Below, piece after piece: positions 10,877-18,869 of a stretch of DNA of 64,000 nt. Position 1 is the stretch's first letter; each line of letters opens with the position of its first letter. Source of the DNA: PALSA-607 sp963737705 (GTDB lineage Bacteria; Actinomycetota; Actinomycetes; Acidothermales; Acidothermaceae); contig CAVTTP010000006.1 of assembly GCA_963737705.1 (NCBI GenBank), positions 558,001 to 622,000 on the forward strand. Reading direction: 5' to 3'. Under the pieces are notes generated by a model, which searched no databases, was not told the DNA's origin, and saw only the letters and a list, made by a program, of their open reading frames with translations. Made by a program: the position numbers and the translations under genes.

Positions 10877-11608
10877 GTGGAAATCGTCACCTTGGCGGAG
10901 CGACCTGATTTGCTCGACGCCCGAGAGGCAATGCCCGAGTCATGGCCGACGTTCATGTACCACGACCCAGTGGCCCGGTTGATGAGCAGGCTGCCGATGG
11001 TGTTTCCCGAGCTTCAGTTCGCGGCGCTGGACGGAGACGACCTCGTCGCCACTGTGGTCGCCGCTTCGTTCGCCTGGGACGGCGACCTCGCGTCGCTTCC
11101 GGACCGTGGCTGGGACGCGATCCTCGAGCAGGCGTTCCGCGATACCTACGACGGCCGGACGCCGACTGCCGCCACCCTGCTCGAGGCTTGCGTTCATCCG
11201 GCGCGGCAAGGCAGTGGCTTGAGCGCTCCGCTGTTGGCCGGCGTGCGCGATCGATGTGCTGCCCTCGGGTTCGGCTCGCTGTTCGGGCCGGTGCGACCGA
11301 ACCAGAAGTCGCTCGAGCCGACCGCGGCGATCGGCGATTACGTGGCGAAGCGACGTCCGGACGGCTTGCCCCACGACGCGTGGTTGCGCGTGCACGAGCG
11401 ACTCGGCGCGCGGATCGTGAAGATCGCGCCGACCTCGATGACGATCGCCGGCACGCTCGCCCAATGGCGTGAGTGGACAGGCCTGCCGTTCGACGTGTCA
11501 GGCGACGTGATCGTGCCGGGCGCGTTGGTGCCGGTTCACGTGTCCGTCGAGAACGACCATGCGGTCTACGTCGAGCCGAATGTCTGGATGCAACACCAGC
11601 TCGACTAG
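10877..11608 (+). CDS. GNAT-like N-acetyltransferase of unknown substrate
   Basis: 243-aa cytoplasmic protein. The central segment ACVHPARQGSGLSAPLLAGV matches the acetyl-CoA pyrophosphate-binding motif A of GNAT enzymes (Q/RxxGxG/A, here RQGSGLS), preceded by the usual LEACVHP strand and followed by an LGFGSLFGPVRP strand. The N-terminal portion (PESWPTFMYHDP) and the C-terminal portion around MTIAGTLAQWREWTGLPF are less conserved. The GTG start at 10877 has little Shine-Dalgarno. Substrate cannot be inferred from context. Confidence 0.65.
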   Translation: MEIVTLAERPDLLDAREAMPESWPTFMYHDPVARLMSRLPMVFPELQFAALDGDDLVATVVAASFAWDGDLASLPDRGWDAILEQAFRDTYDGRTPTAATLLEACVHPARQGSGLSAPLLAGVRDRCAALGFGSLFGPVRPNQKSLEPTAAIGDYVAKRRPDGLPHDAWLRVHERLGARIVKIAPTSMTIAGTLAQWREWTGLPFDVSGDVIVPGALVPVHVSVENDHAVYVEPNVWMQHQLD

Positions 11609-11615
11609 CGCCGAT

Positions 11616-11975
11616 TTAGCTGCTGCAGAGGCAGAACGGGTGGCCGTCGAGATCGGCAAAGACCCGAAACGTCGGGTGGTCGGCCGAGTCGTCGAGCAGC
11701 GTCGCACCGAGCGCCAGTGCTCGCGCCTGCTCGGCATCCATGTCATCGACGATGAAGTCGACGTGGGCCTGCTGCGGTCGGCTCGGGTCCGGCCAGGCGG
11801 GTTTGATGTGGTCGGGTGCGAGTTGGATCGAGAACGCCGCGCCCGCGTCTGTCTGCAAGTCGATCCAGTCGCCGTCGGTGCGCACGATCGGCCAGCCGGT
11901 GAGTTCGGTGTAGAACGCCGCCGCCGCGTGGGGGTCGGCGCTGTCGAAGACGACGTTTCCGAGGCGCATCGCCAT
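11616..11975 (-). CDS. VOC-superfamily (glyoxalase/bleomycin-resistance fold) protein
   Basis: 119 aa from the ATG at 11975, chosen because GGAGGT precedes it. A longer frame to 12071 would run antisense-free into dcd and lacks a ribosome site. One or two beta-alpha-beta-beta-beta modules are visible: MRLGNVVFDSADPHAAAAFY, then TGWPIVRTDGDWIDLQ, and in the second half QAHVDFIVDDMDAEQARALA with HPTFRVFADLDGHPFCLC. This matches the widespread short VOC proteins annotated as glyoxalase-like. Metal ligands cannot be assigned with confidence and the substrate is unknown. It starts 20 nt downstream of dcd on the same strand. Confidence 0.75.
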   Translation of the reverse strand: MAMRLGNVVFDSADPHAAAAFYTELTGWPIVRTDGDWIDLQTDAGAAFSIQLAPDHIKPAWPDPSRPQQAHVDFIVDDMDAEQARALALGATLLDDSADHPTFRVFADLDGHPFCLCSS

Positions 11976-11994
11976 CGGTACCTCCGCGTGAGTC

Positions 11995-12570
11995 CTAGAT
12001 CTGGGTGCGGTGAAAGTTCTGCCACGACCGGGACGGCGTCGGCCCGCGCTGTCCTTGATATCGCGAGCCATAGACAGAACTGCCGTACGGGAACTCGGAC
12101 GGCGACGAGGTCCGGAACAGGCACAGCTGCCCGATCTTCATCCCGGGCCACAGCTTGATGGGCAGCGTCGCGACGTTGCTCAGCTCCAGGGTGACGTGAC
12201 CGGAGAAGCCCGGGTCGATCCAACCTGCGGTGCTGTGGGTCAGGAGGCCAAGTCGACCGAGGCTGGACTTGCCCTCGAGACGTCCAGCAACGTCGTCCGG
12301 CAAGGTAATGACCTCATACGTCGAGGCCAGCACGAACTCCCCTGGGTGCAGGATGAACGGCTCGTCGACGGCGGGCTCGACGAGCCGCGTCAGGTCGGGC
12401 TGCTCGACGGCGGGGTCGATGTGCGGGTAGCGGTGGTTCTCGAAGACCCGAAAGTACTTGTCGATCCGGACGTCGACACTGGACGGCTGGACCATGATCG
12501 GGTCGTAGGGATCGAGGACGACGCGGCCCGCCGCGAGCTCGGCCCTGATGTCGCGGTCGGAGAGCAGCAC
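11995..12570 (-). CDS. dcd: dCTP deaminase (probably bifunctional, dUMP-forming)
   Basis: 191-aa trimeric enzyme converting dCTP toward dUMP for dTMP synthesis. The diagnostic segments are present: MLLSDRDIRAEL at the N-terminus, PSSVDVRI, FILHPGEFVLASTYE, GKSSLGRLGLLTHSTAG and WIDPGFSGHVTLELSN (catalytic Glu). The C-terminal YGSRYQGQRGPTPSRSWQNF closes over the nucleotide. Actinobacterial homologues such as M. tuberculosis Dcd act as both deaminase and dUTPase. The His-Ser-Thr-Ala-Gly stretch is compatible with that, but activity is inferred. Short intergenic spacing links it with the VOC gene downstream. Confidence 0.95.
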   Translation of the reverse strand: MLLSDRDIRAELAAGRVVLDPYDPIMVQPSSVDVRIDKYFRVFENHRYPHIDPAVEQPDLTRLVEPAVDEPFILHPGEFVLASTYEVITLPDDVAGRLEGKSSLGRLGLLTHSTAGWIDPGFSGHVTLELSNVATLPIKLWPGMKIGQLCLFRTSSPSEFPYGSSVYGSRYQGQRGPTPSRSWQNFHRTQI

Positions 12571-12623
12571 GCGCGCAATCTATCGGTCCGCGAGCGGCGT
12601 GCTACCAGCGAGTCGGACGCCGA

Positions 12624-13154
12624 TCAGGCGCTCGCTTCGGCCGCGCGCTGCATCTGGTTCAGGTGGGCCAGGTCGTGCGCGGCGATCTTGCGCACGGTCT
12701 CGTCCAAGGTCTCGGGACCCTGCTGTGAGTGGTTCGCTGTTCGCTGCGCTTCGGCCGGCCAGTTCGCCTGCAGGACGAGCATGTTTGTGGCCCGCAGCCC
12801 TGCCCACGCCGCGAGCAGTTCGGCGAACGGTGGGCGCGGCATCGGCGTCCAGAGCTTCTCGTCGTAGCCGGGGTAGCTCGGGTTGTTTTCGGTCAGCATC
12901 AACCGCCAGCGGAAGCCGTAGACGATGTCGACGTCGAAGAGGTGGCCGGTGATTTGGGCGACGGACCACTCCCCGTCGACTGGCTCGTTTGTCACTTGGT
13001 CGGGCGTAAGACCGCCGGTGATGGCGCGCCACTTCTCGACCGTCGATCCGAGAGTGGCGATGGGGTCGGTCTCGCCGATCAGGTCGAGCAGCGCCTGCTT
13101 GTACTCGGCAGGCTGGGCGGTCGCGTCGGGGATCACAATCGGTTCGGTTGCCAT
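12624..13154 (-). CDS. DinB-superfamily four-helix metal-dependent protein
   Basis: 176 aa. The fold pattern is a helical bundle with a putative metal triad: His in AQITGHLFDVD (about residue 71) and the pair in AAHDLAHLNQM near the C-terminus, the arrangement seen in DinB_2 / mycothiol-dependent maleylpyruvate isomerase-type proteins. The middle NPSYPGYDEKLWTPMPRP is typical of DinB-like thiol transferases. The ATG at 13154 has AAGGGA upstream. Bacillithiol/mycothiol transferase activity is a family-based guess only. Stand-alone. Confidence 0.7.
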   Translation of the reverse strand: MATEPIVIPDATAQPAEYKQALLDLIGETDPIATLGSTVEKWRAITGGLTPDQVTNEPVDGEWSVAQITGHLFDVDIVYGFRWRLMLTENNPSYPGYDEKLWTPMPRPPFAELLAAWAGLRATNMLVLQANWPAEAQRTANHSQQGPETLDETVRKIAAHDLAHLNQMQRAAEASA

Positions 13155-13180
13155 GGGACGTCCCTTCGTATCGTGCTGTA

Positions 13181-13214
13181 GATCTGGGACTGCGTGAATC
13201 TAGGGCTGCGTGAC
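13181..13214. repeat. Imperfect 17/16-bp direct repeat upstream of the DinB gene
   Basis: GATCTGGGACTGCGTGA (13181-13197) is followed after one base by ATCTAGGGCTGCGTGA (13199-13214). It lies 27-60 nt upstream of the DinB start on the opposite strand, a position suitable for an operator, but no regulator is nearby. Confidence 0.5.
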
Positions 13215-13332
13215 ACGGCGCTGTGTGCGGACTGTGTATCTGTTCCTTAGGCCAGCTGCCAACTGCATTAGCAGTTGCTACATGGTTGATGTAGGTGGCT
13301 CCGAAAGGTTCGCCCGGCGGACCGCTACTGGC

Positions 13333-14271
13333 TTACCTGAGTGGTCGACGCTGTCGAGGCCAGTTCGCGAGGGCGATCAGCAGGACGCACACCGGCAGGA
13401 ACAGATCAGCCACTCGGGTGGCTACGGCCACGCCTTTGCCGGCGCTCAGGTTGAGAATCATGAGGAAGATCGCCGCGGCCACGATGGTCGCGGAGCCCGC
13501 GAGAATCCGCTCGAGTTGCACCGCAGCCGCTCCGACTAATAGGGCCACAGCGTCGGCGAGTAGGAGCACGCGAGGGGTCTGCGTGTGGTACCGAAGCATT
13601 GCCAGGAGCAGCATCAGGGCGTTGACGACGGCAACGTTGCGAAGTGTTCGCATGGTCGCCGGTGTCCCGCCCGCATTGGCCCGCGGTACCGACGCCGCAG
13701 CCCCCGGAAGGATCGTCGCGCCGCGGTCCATTGTCGCGCCCTGGTTCATAGGTATTGCCGCCGTGCCACCGGTTGCTCGACGGCGCTCGATCTCTGTCTG
13801 AAGCTCCTCGAGGGACGTCGGCGAAAGCTGCTCGGGGATCGTGACCAGCCCGAGTCCGGTGCGCAGATTCGTACGCACTCCGCGTTTCCCGGACTTCATG
13901 TGCCGCAATCTCGCGTCAGTGTCACGCGCGTCGATGGCGAGATATCGATGACCGCGCCGCTTGATGATCCTGATCGCTTGAACGTCGGACCACGGCAGCA
14001 TCGGCCACTTTCGATAGGGAAAGAGGATTCCGGCCGCTGTCAGGACGTATAGGCCTCCGGCTTGGAGCATCCGCACACCAAGAAAGAAAAAGCACCCGAA
14101 GATGACCACTGTCAGCACCCCAACGGCCTTTGCGCCGCCACCGCCGCGCGGGCCGGCGATCAAGGCAATGCCGAAGATCACGAAGGCGGCTGAGCCTGCC
14201 AGCGAAACGACGGTCGATCGACCGACGCCAATTCGCAGATCGCGTGGGCTCTCTTTAGGTGCCATCGACAT
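13333..14271 (-). CDS. Membrane protein with PH-like cytoplasmic segment, unknown function
   Basis: 312 aa. Two hydrophobic helices at about 22-40 and 47-68 precede a soluble middle (YVLTAAGILFPYRKWPMLPWSDVQAIRIIKRRGHRYLAID), which reads like the bacterial PH domain found in small membrane proteins. After a Gly/Ala/Thr linker, three more helices follow (NVAVVNALMLLLAML, VLLLADAVALLVGAAAV, ATIVAAAIFLMILNL). No catalytic motif is visible. Start ATG at 14271; another in-frame ATG lies 6 nt inside. Function unknown. Confidence 0.65.
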   Translation of the reverse strand: MSMAPKESPRDLRIGVGRSTVVSLAGSAAFVIFGIALIAGPRGGGGAKAVGVLTVVIFGCFFFLGVRMLQAGGLYVLTAAGILFPYRKWPMLPWSDVQAIRIIKRRGHRYLAIDARDTDARLRHMKSGKRGVRTNLRTGLGLVTIPEQLSPTSLEELQTEIERRRATGGTAAIPMNQGATMDRGATILPGAAASVPRANAGGTPATMRTLRNVAVVNALMLLLAMLRYHTQTPRVLLLADAVALLVGAAAVQLERILAGSATIVAAAIFLMILNLSAGKGVAVATRVADLFLPVCVLLIALANWPRQRRPLR

Positions 14272-14427
14272 GTTCTCTTATCGGGAGTCCCCTGCCGCAC
14301 CTAAGGTCATGCCCTCAACAGGGGGTTGTGGCCCTACGTGCCTGTTCACCGGCGAAGAGGCCCTTGGTCCCTAGGGGACAGGACCGTTGCGGGTTCGGAG
14401 GATCTTGGTCATCGCCGACGATGCGGT

Positions 14428-14673
14428 ATGACCACAACTCAGCTCGATCTGGAACTCGTCGAGGCGTACTTCGTTGGCGGCCCGGCAGACGGTACGACGA
14501 CCTTCATCGGCCTCGAGTCGACCGGCTTCCCGCCCGTTCACATGTCAATCGCGGACGCTGATGGCGTCACCCGCCACTTGTATAGCGCGCTCATGCGAGA
14601 CAACTCGTCGCTGACTGTCTTCCAGTACCTTGGCCCGCTGCCCTCCACGTTCGCCCAACGCCGGGGTGAATAA
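14428..14673 (+). CDS. Small conserved-looking hypothetical protein
   Basis: 81 aa from ATG 14428 (MTTTQLDLELVEAYFVGGPADGTTTF). The pattern GGPADG near the N-terminus followed by VTRHLYSALM and FQYLGP resembles small actinobacterial proteins annotated as hypothetical. No catalytic residues, membrane segment or signal peptide. The longer frame from 14326 is not used because the added N-terminus is Arg/Pro-rich and has no ribosome site. It ends 65 nt before tRNA-Gly. Confidence 0.5.
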   Translation: MTTTQLDLELVEAYFVGGPADGTTTFIGLESTGFPPVHMSIADADGVTRHLYSALMRDNSSLTVFQYLGPLPSTFAQRRGE

Positions 14674-14738
14674 GGACCTGCCCGCGTCGGTAGAGTGTGG
14701 CCGTCGCCAGAGCTGATTTGCTGGGCCTGTCGGCACCC

Positions 14739-14812
14739 GCGGGTGTAGTTCAATGGCAGAACATCAGCTTCCCAAGCTGACAGTGCGGGTTCGATTCCCG
14801 TCACCCGCTCCA
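14739..14812 (+). tRNA. tRNA-Gly (anticodon CCC)
   Basis: Complete cloverleaf: acceptor GCGGGTG/CACCCGC, D-arm around GTTCAATGGCAGAAC, anticodon stem TCAGC/GCTGA with loop TTCCCAA (anticodon CCC), T-arm GCGGGTTCGATTCCCGT, discriminator T, and encoded CCA at 14810-14812. Reads GGG glycine codons. Confidence 0.97.
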
Positions 14813-14827
14813 GCGCGGCGTACCGAC

Positions 14828-15940
14828 TCAGCCCCAGACCTCTTGCGCGGTCTCGACCACGAGTGTCAGCTTGGCGACCTCTTCGTCGTAGGTCAGGGCA
14901 TTGCCCTCAACGGTCGAAGAGAACCCGCACTGCGGGGAGAGGCAGATCTGCTCGAGCGGCACGTACTGGCTCGCTTCGTCGATGCGGCGCTTGAGGTCGT
15001 CCTTGCTCTCCAACGCGCCGCGCTTGGTCGTCACCAGCCCGAGAACGACCATCTTGCCGGGCGGTACGAAACGGAGCGGGGAAAAGTCGCCCGACCGCGG
15101 GTCGTCGTACTCGAGGAAGAACCCGTCGACGCCAAGCTGGCCGAACAGCGCTTCCGCGACGAAGTCGTACCCGCCCGACGCGGTCCACGACGACCGGTAG
15201 TTGCCGCGACACATATGGGTCGTGACCCGCATGTCTGCGGGCTTGTGTTCGAGCACCGCATTGATGTTGCGGATGTATCGCTCGTGCAGGTGCTCGGAGT
15301 CCGCCCCCGCAGCCGCCATCATTTCTCGCTGCCGAGGATCGTTGAGGTAGGCCAGGCTGGTGTCATCAAGCTGCAGGTAGGTGACGCCTATCTCGCCGAG
15401 CCGCCGTACCTCTTCGGCGTAGGCCGCAACTAGGTCGGCCCAGAACATCTCGATGTCGGGGTAGACGGTGCGGTCGATGGCCGCCGGGCCACCGCGGTAG
15501 TGCACCATGCTCGGCGACGGAATCGTCAGCTTAGGAGTGGCCGTCGTGACCTGTTGCTTTAAGAACGAGAATGCGTCGGCGAAGATGGTGTGGTCGAGCT
15601 GAACGCGGTCGTGCACCTTGAGCGCCGCCGACTCGAAGTCGAGATTGCCCGCCTCGTTCTCGAAGTGCACGGTGATCTTTTCGTCTGTACGCGAGATGCC
15701 ACCGAGCGAGTAGATGAAGTCCATGTGCCACGACGTGCGCCGGAACTCGCCGTCTGTCGCCAACTGCAATCCCACGCTCTCCTGCATCGCCACGACGTCA
15801 CGGATGGCTTCGTCCTCGATCGCGCGCAGCTCGTCGTCCCCTAGGCGACCGGCCGCATGCTCTTCCCGGGCCTGTAGCAGATTCTTCGGCCGCAACAGGC
15901 TGCCGACATGGTCGGCGCGAAACGGTGGCTGGTCGCGCAT
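14828..15940 (-). CDS. MetE C-terminal-domain-like methyltransferase (YxjG/YxjH type)
   Basis: 370-aa protein corresponding to the catalytic half of cobalamin-independent methionine synthase. Zinc-ligand positions are visible in RVTTHMCRGNYRS (His, Cys) and in LSPQCGFSSTVEGN (final Cys), with the substrate region QLDDTSLAYLND and the N-terminal FRADHVGSLLRP. Family members transfer a methyl group to homocysteine or act on other thiols; the donor here is unknown. Start is ATG 15940 because AGGAGGAG lies 5-12 nt upstream; a longer frame to 15988 overlaps the upstream gene. The stop lies 15 nt from tRNA-Gly. Confidence 0.8.
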   Translation of the reverse strand: MRDQPPFRADHVGSLLRPKNLLQAREEHAAGRLGDDELRAIEDEAIRDVVAMQESVGLQLATDGEFRRTSWHMDFIYSLGGISRTDEKITVHFENEAGNLDFESAALKVHDRVQLDHTIFADAFSFLKQQVTTATPKLTIPSPSMVHYRGGPAAIDRTVYPDIEMFWADLVAAYAEEVRRLGEIGVTYLQLDDTSLAYLNDPRQREMMAAAGADSEHLHERYIRNINAVLEHKPADMRVTTHMCRGNYRSSWTASGGYDFVAEALFGQLGVDGFFLEYDDPRSGDFSPLRFVPPGKMVVLGLVTTKRGALESKDDLKRRIDEASQYVPLEQICLSPQCGFSSTVEGNALTYDEEVAKLTLVVETAQEVWG

Positions 15941-15953
15941 CGTGCTCCTCCTC

Positions 15954-16472
15954 TTAGTGAATCGGCTGCTCAGTCGCTTGATCGGCAATCCCGATGACGA
16001 GTAACCAAGCTGCCGTAATCATGTAGCAAGTGTTGGCCACCATCGCTATCGCTGCAACATAGAGACCCGGGAGATGCCCAAAAAAGAACACAGCGGCGCC
16101 GACCATCTCAGTGCCATGAACGAGGCTTCCGCCAACGATGCGAGAGAGTCTTAGACCGTTGCTCATCTTCATCGCTTTGGTGTAGCCCCTGAAGAAAATT
16201 CCGAGCGACAGACCAGACACGACGAACAGTTCTGCGCCGATTGAGCGATGGTTTTGGGCTCCCATAAGTACAAGCGCACAGCGCATGAAGACGAGTGCCA
16301 GACCCGTGAGCGTGTTAATGGCCCGATACCGATGTGTTGCGTCAACAGCGATTACTTTGAGGTTGAGTGCCATCGCCACGAACACCAAGCCGGTGAGCGT
16401 GACTGCGCCGGTTCCGACCAGAATAAAGAAATCAGACCACTGCTCCGGCTTGTAAATGTCGGCTCCAACCAT
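15954..16472 (-). CDS. Hypothetical multi-pass membrane protein, lower GC than neighbours
   Basis: 172 aa with about five hydrophobic helices (FFILVGTGAVTLTGLVFVAM, AINTLTGLALVFMRCALVLM, AELFVVSGLSLGIFF, VGAAVFFFGHLPGLYVAAIA, TCYMITAAWLLVIGI). No recognised domain. Codon choice is noticeably AT-richer than the flanking genes (many AAA, ATA, TTG, ACA codons), suggesting recent acquisition. The start is 17-44 nt from the divergent MFS gene, so the promoters overlap. The stop is 13 nt before the MetE-like gene. Confidence 0.65.
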   Translation of the reverse strand: MVGADIYKPEQWSDFFILVGTGAVTLTGLVFVAMALNLKVIAVDATHRYRAINTLTGLALVFMRCALVLMGAQNHRSIGAELFVVSGLSLGIFFRGYTKAMKMSNGLRLSRIVGGSLVHGTEMVGAAVFFFGHLPGLYVAAIAMVANTCYMITAAWLLVIGIADQATEQPIH

Positions 16473-16515
16473 GATCCAATTCTAGTAGTTGTCCAGCGGC
16501 CCGTCTGGAGGGCGC

Positions 16516-17724
16516 ATGTCCGCCCTTCGAGATAGTGAACGGACGCCGGTCACGGTCGCCTTCGCGGCGTTTGTTCTCGTCGGCGTGAACGCGGGCGCTA
16601 CCGGTGTACTGCTACCGGCCCAGATCAGCGATTACGCGGTGAGCAAGACAGCCATTGGCGCGACGTTCTTCACCGGGTCCGTCGGCTTCGTGCTGGCGAG
16701 TCTGCTCGCTGGGCCGATGGTGCACCGCCTGGGCATGCGGGTGGCGCTGGTCATCGGCGCGACCCTGACCGCGGCGGTCGGCTTCTACATATCTACCCGA
16801 CCGCCGTTCGTCGCGTTCGTGCTGGTCGCAATCGTCACCGGCTTCGGGGCAGGCGTCGCCGAGTCGGGCTTCCAGGCCTACGTCGTGGCCCTTCCGAACT
16901 CGACCGCACTAACCAACAGGCTGCACGCATTCTTCGGCGTCGGTGCCCTCTTGGGGCCACTGCTTGCCACGTGGATCCTCGGATTCGCATCGTGGAGAGC
17001 GGTGTGGTTCGTTCTTGCCGCCGCCGAGGTGCCGTTTGTGGTTGCGATTTGGGCGACCTATCCACGGCACGAGAATGCTGCTCCCGCACCCCCTGCGAAT
17101 CACAACCCGGAGCAACGACACCGTGGACTCTTGTCGTCAGCACTGCGAGAGCGAGCCGTCTTGCTCGGCGCGGCGCTGCTCGCTGTCTACGTCGGTCTTG
17201 AGATCAGCATGGGCAACTGGGGTTTCAGTTACTTGGTCCAAGCGCGCGGCGAACATCGCGTGCTCGCGGGCTACGTCGTCAGCGGCTACTGGTTGGGGCT
17301 CACCCTGGGCCGATTCCTGATCAGCCCGTTCGCGAACAGGATCGGCGCTACTGCCGTGAACATGGCGTTCGGCTGCCTGGTCGGCGTCACGGTCGTCGCG
17401 GCGCTGACCTGGGCGCTGCCAGGTGCAGCGAGCATTCCCGGGTTCGTGCTGCTTGGCTTTTTCCTCGGCCCGATCTTCCCGACTGCCATGGCGATGGTGC
17501 CCAACGTGACGCCTGCACGGCTCGTGCCCACAGCCATCGGCGTCATGAACGCAGGGTCAGTGATCGGCGGATCCGCCCTGCCCTGGTTGGCGGGCACTCT
17601 CGGGCAAGGAACCGGGGCTTGGACGTTGTTGCCTTTCAGCCTCGTACTCGCGGCGGCGACGATGGCAATCTGGTGGCTGATTGCCCGGAACCGTGTTGGG
17701 ATGGACGCCGTCGAAGCGGCGTGA
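16516..17724 (+). CDS. Major facilitator superfamily transporter
   Basis: 402-aa inner-membrane permease with about 12 helices. The first half contains the loop 2-3 region AGPMVHRLGMRVALVIGA (MFS motif A-like). The central cytoplasmic loop (about 195-220) is His/Pro/Asn-rich. The second-half helices include GYVVSGYWLGLTLGRFLI. The pattern with LGRxLxSPxANRIG resembles FucP/YfkF-type sugar or drug carriers, but substrate cannot be told. Start ATG 16516 behind GGAGGG is preferred to TTG 16489. Single-gene unit. Confidence 0.8.
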   Translation: MSALRDSERTPVTVAFAAFVLVGVNAGATGVLLPAQISDYAVSKTAIGATFFTGSVGFVLASLLAGPMVHRLGMRVALVIGATLTAAVGFYISTRPPFVAFVLVAIVTGFGAGVAESGFQAYVVALPNSTALTNRLHAFFGVGALLGPLLATWILGFASWRAVWFVLAAAEVPFVVAIWATYPRHENAAPAPPANHNPEQRHRGLLSSALRERAVLLGAALLAVYVGLEISMGNWGFSYLVQARGEHRVLAGYVVSGYWLGLTLGRFLISPFANRIGATAVNMAFGCLVGVTVVAALTWALPGAASIPGFVLLGFFLGPIFPTAMAMVPNVTPARLVPTAIGVMNAGSVIGGSALPWLAGTLGQGTGAWTLLPFSLVLAAATMAIWWLIARNRVGMDAVEAA

Positions 17725-17743
17725 ATAGCGTGAGACTGGCGGT

Positions 17744-18853
17744 GTGATGACGCTACGTCGCGCTCTGCCGGTGATGATCGTCGCCTGCGCGGTGCTCTGC
17801 GGCTGCGTTGCGGTCTCTGGCTGTCGCGCCAGCGCGACGAACTCAACGCCGACGCCGGCGCCGTCCGGCCCTCCCGTTATCACCAAGCTGCAAGGTGCGA
17901 ACGTCGCCGCGCTCGCGAAGAACCCAGCACCGGGTCAGTTCTTTGCCAGTCGTGGTCCGGTCACGGTCGGGGCGCTGCGCCTGACCGTCACTTATCCCAA
18001 GTACGGCGGCAGCCCGACACTTGCAGCGACCGATGCTAAGAGCGGCAGGGAAGCATGGGCGTACAAGGACGCCACCGAGTCCGACTTGCTGGAGTTCGCC
18101 GTCGGTGGTGGCGTCGTGGCGATCGCGGTAGGGCACGACGTCGGCAAGCGCCCGATCTACGCGGCGACTGAATACCTCGACGTCGTTGACCTCGCGACCG
18201 GTACACCGCTGTGGCGCGCGACGGTGCCCGGCAACGTCCAATCGCCTGCTCTTGTGGCGATGCCCGGCCTTGTCATCTTCGAATCGACGGGCAACGCGGT
18301 CGCCGTGCACGCGCGCACCGGCGTCCCGGCGTGGACTGCCACTGCGCCACCGCAATGTCCGAGCCTCGCGCCAGGGGACGGCGGTTTGACAGACCTCGCC
18401 GCGGACGCTGACGTGGTGGCAGCGACCTTCAGCTGTCCTTCGGCCGACGTGACACAGTCGGATGTCGTCACGCAGCGGCTCGACCTAGCCACGGGCGTGG
18501 CAATCTGGACGACGCCCACCTACCCGCGGGGAGATCCGCAACTGCTTGCGGTGCCCGTCAACACCGACGTCGTCGTGATCCCCGAGATGGGGAACGGCAC
18601 CTACCTGGAAGGCCCGATCCGTCATTGGACTCCGACCGGTCTGCCCGAGGCTGATACCGGCGGCGCCGTCTACACCGTGCTCGACGTCTCCACTGGCGCA
18701 GTTCGCTGGACCGAGGCGGGTGCGCCGATCGACAACGCCGGGGCGTACGGCGACAACGCCGGCAGCGTGTGTTTCATAGGCGCGCATACGTTCGACTGCC
18801 GCTCGCCCAAGGACGGCACACTTGTCCGCGCGGGCGGCCCCGCCTCCCCGTAG
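17744..18853 (+). CDS. Putative lipoprotein with PQQ/WD40-type beta-propeller repeats
   Basis: 369 aa. An N-terminal hydrophobic segment (LPVMIVACAVLCGC) with Cys in VAVSGC could be a lipobox. A Thr/Pro linker follows, then blades with the PQQ-repeat pattern: LAATDAKSGREAWAYKD, LDVVDLATGTPLWRATV, VAVHARTGVPAWTAT, LDLATGVAIWTTPT and LDVSTGAVRWTEAG. Such propellers usually bind partners extracellularly rather than PQQ. The start is GTG 17744 or ATG 17747 directly behind it. It lies 19 nt after the MFS gene, so the two may be cotranscribed. Confidence 0.75.
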   Translation: MMTLRRALPVMIVACAVLCGCVAVSGCRASATNSTPTPAPSGPPVITKLQGANVAALAKNPAPGQFFASRGPVTVGALRLTVTYPKYGGSPTLAATDAKSGREAWAYKDATESDLLEFAVGGGVVAIAVGHDVGKRPIYAATEYLDVVDLATGTPLWRATVPGNVQSPALVAMPGLVIFESTGNAVAVHARTGVPAWTATAPPQCPSLAPGDGGLTDLAADADVVAATFSCPSADVTQSDVVTQRLDLATGVAIWTTPTYPRGDPQLLAVPVNTDVVVIPEMGNGTYLEGPIRHWTPTGLPEADTGGAVYTVLDVSTGAVRWTEAGAPIDNAGAYGDNAGSVCFIGAHTFDCRSPKDGTLVRAGGPASP

Positions 18854-18869
18854 CTCGGCTCGCCGCCCG

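Noticed and set aside
14538..14804. 88-codon minus-strand frame opposite tRNA-Gly
   Set aside because: Another classic antisense-tRNA translation (MTGIEPALSAWEADVLPLNY); overlaps a real tRNA and a plus-strand CDS.
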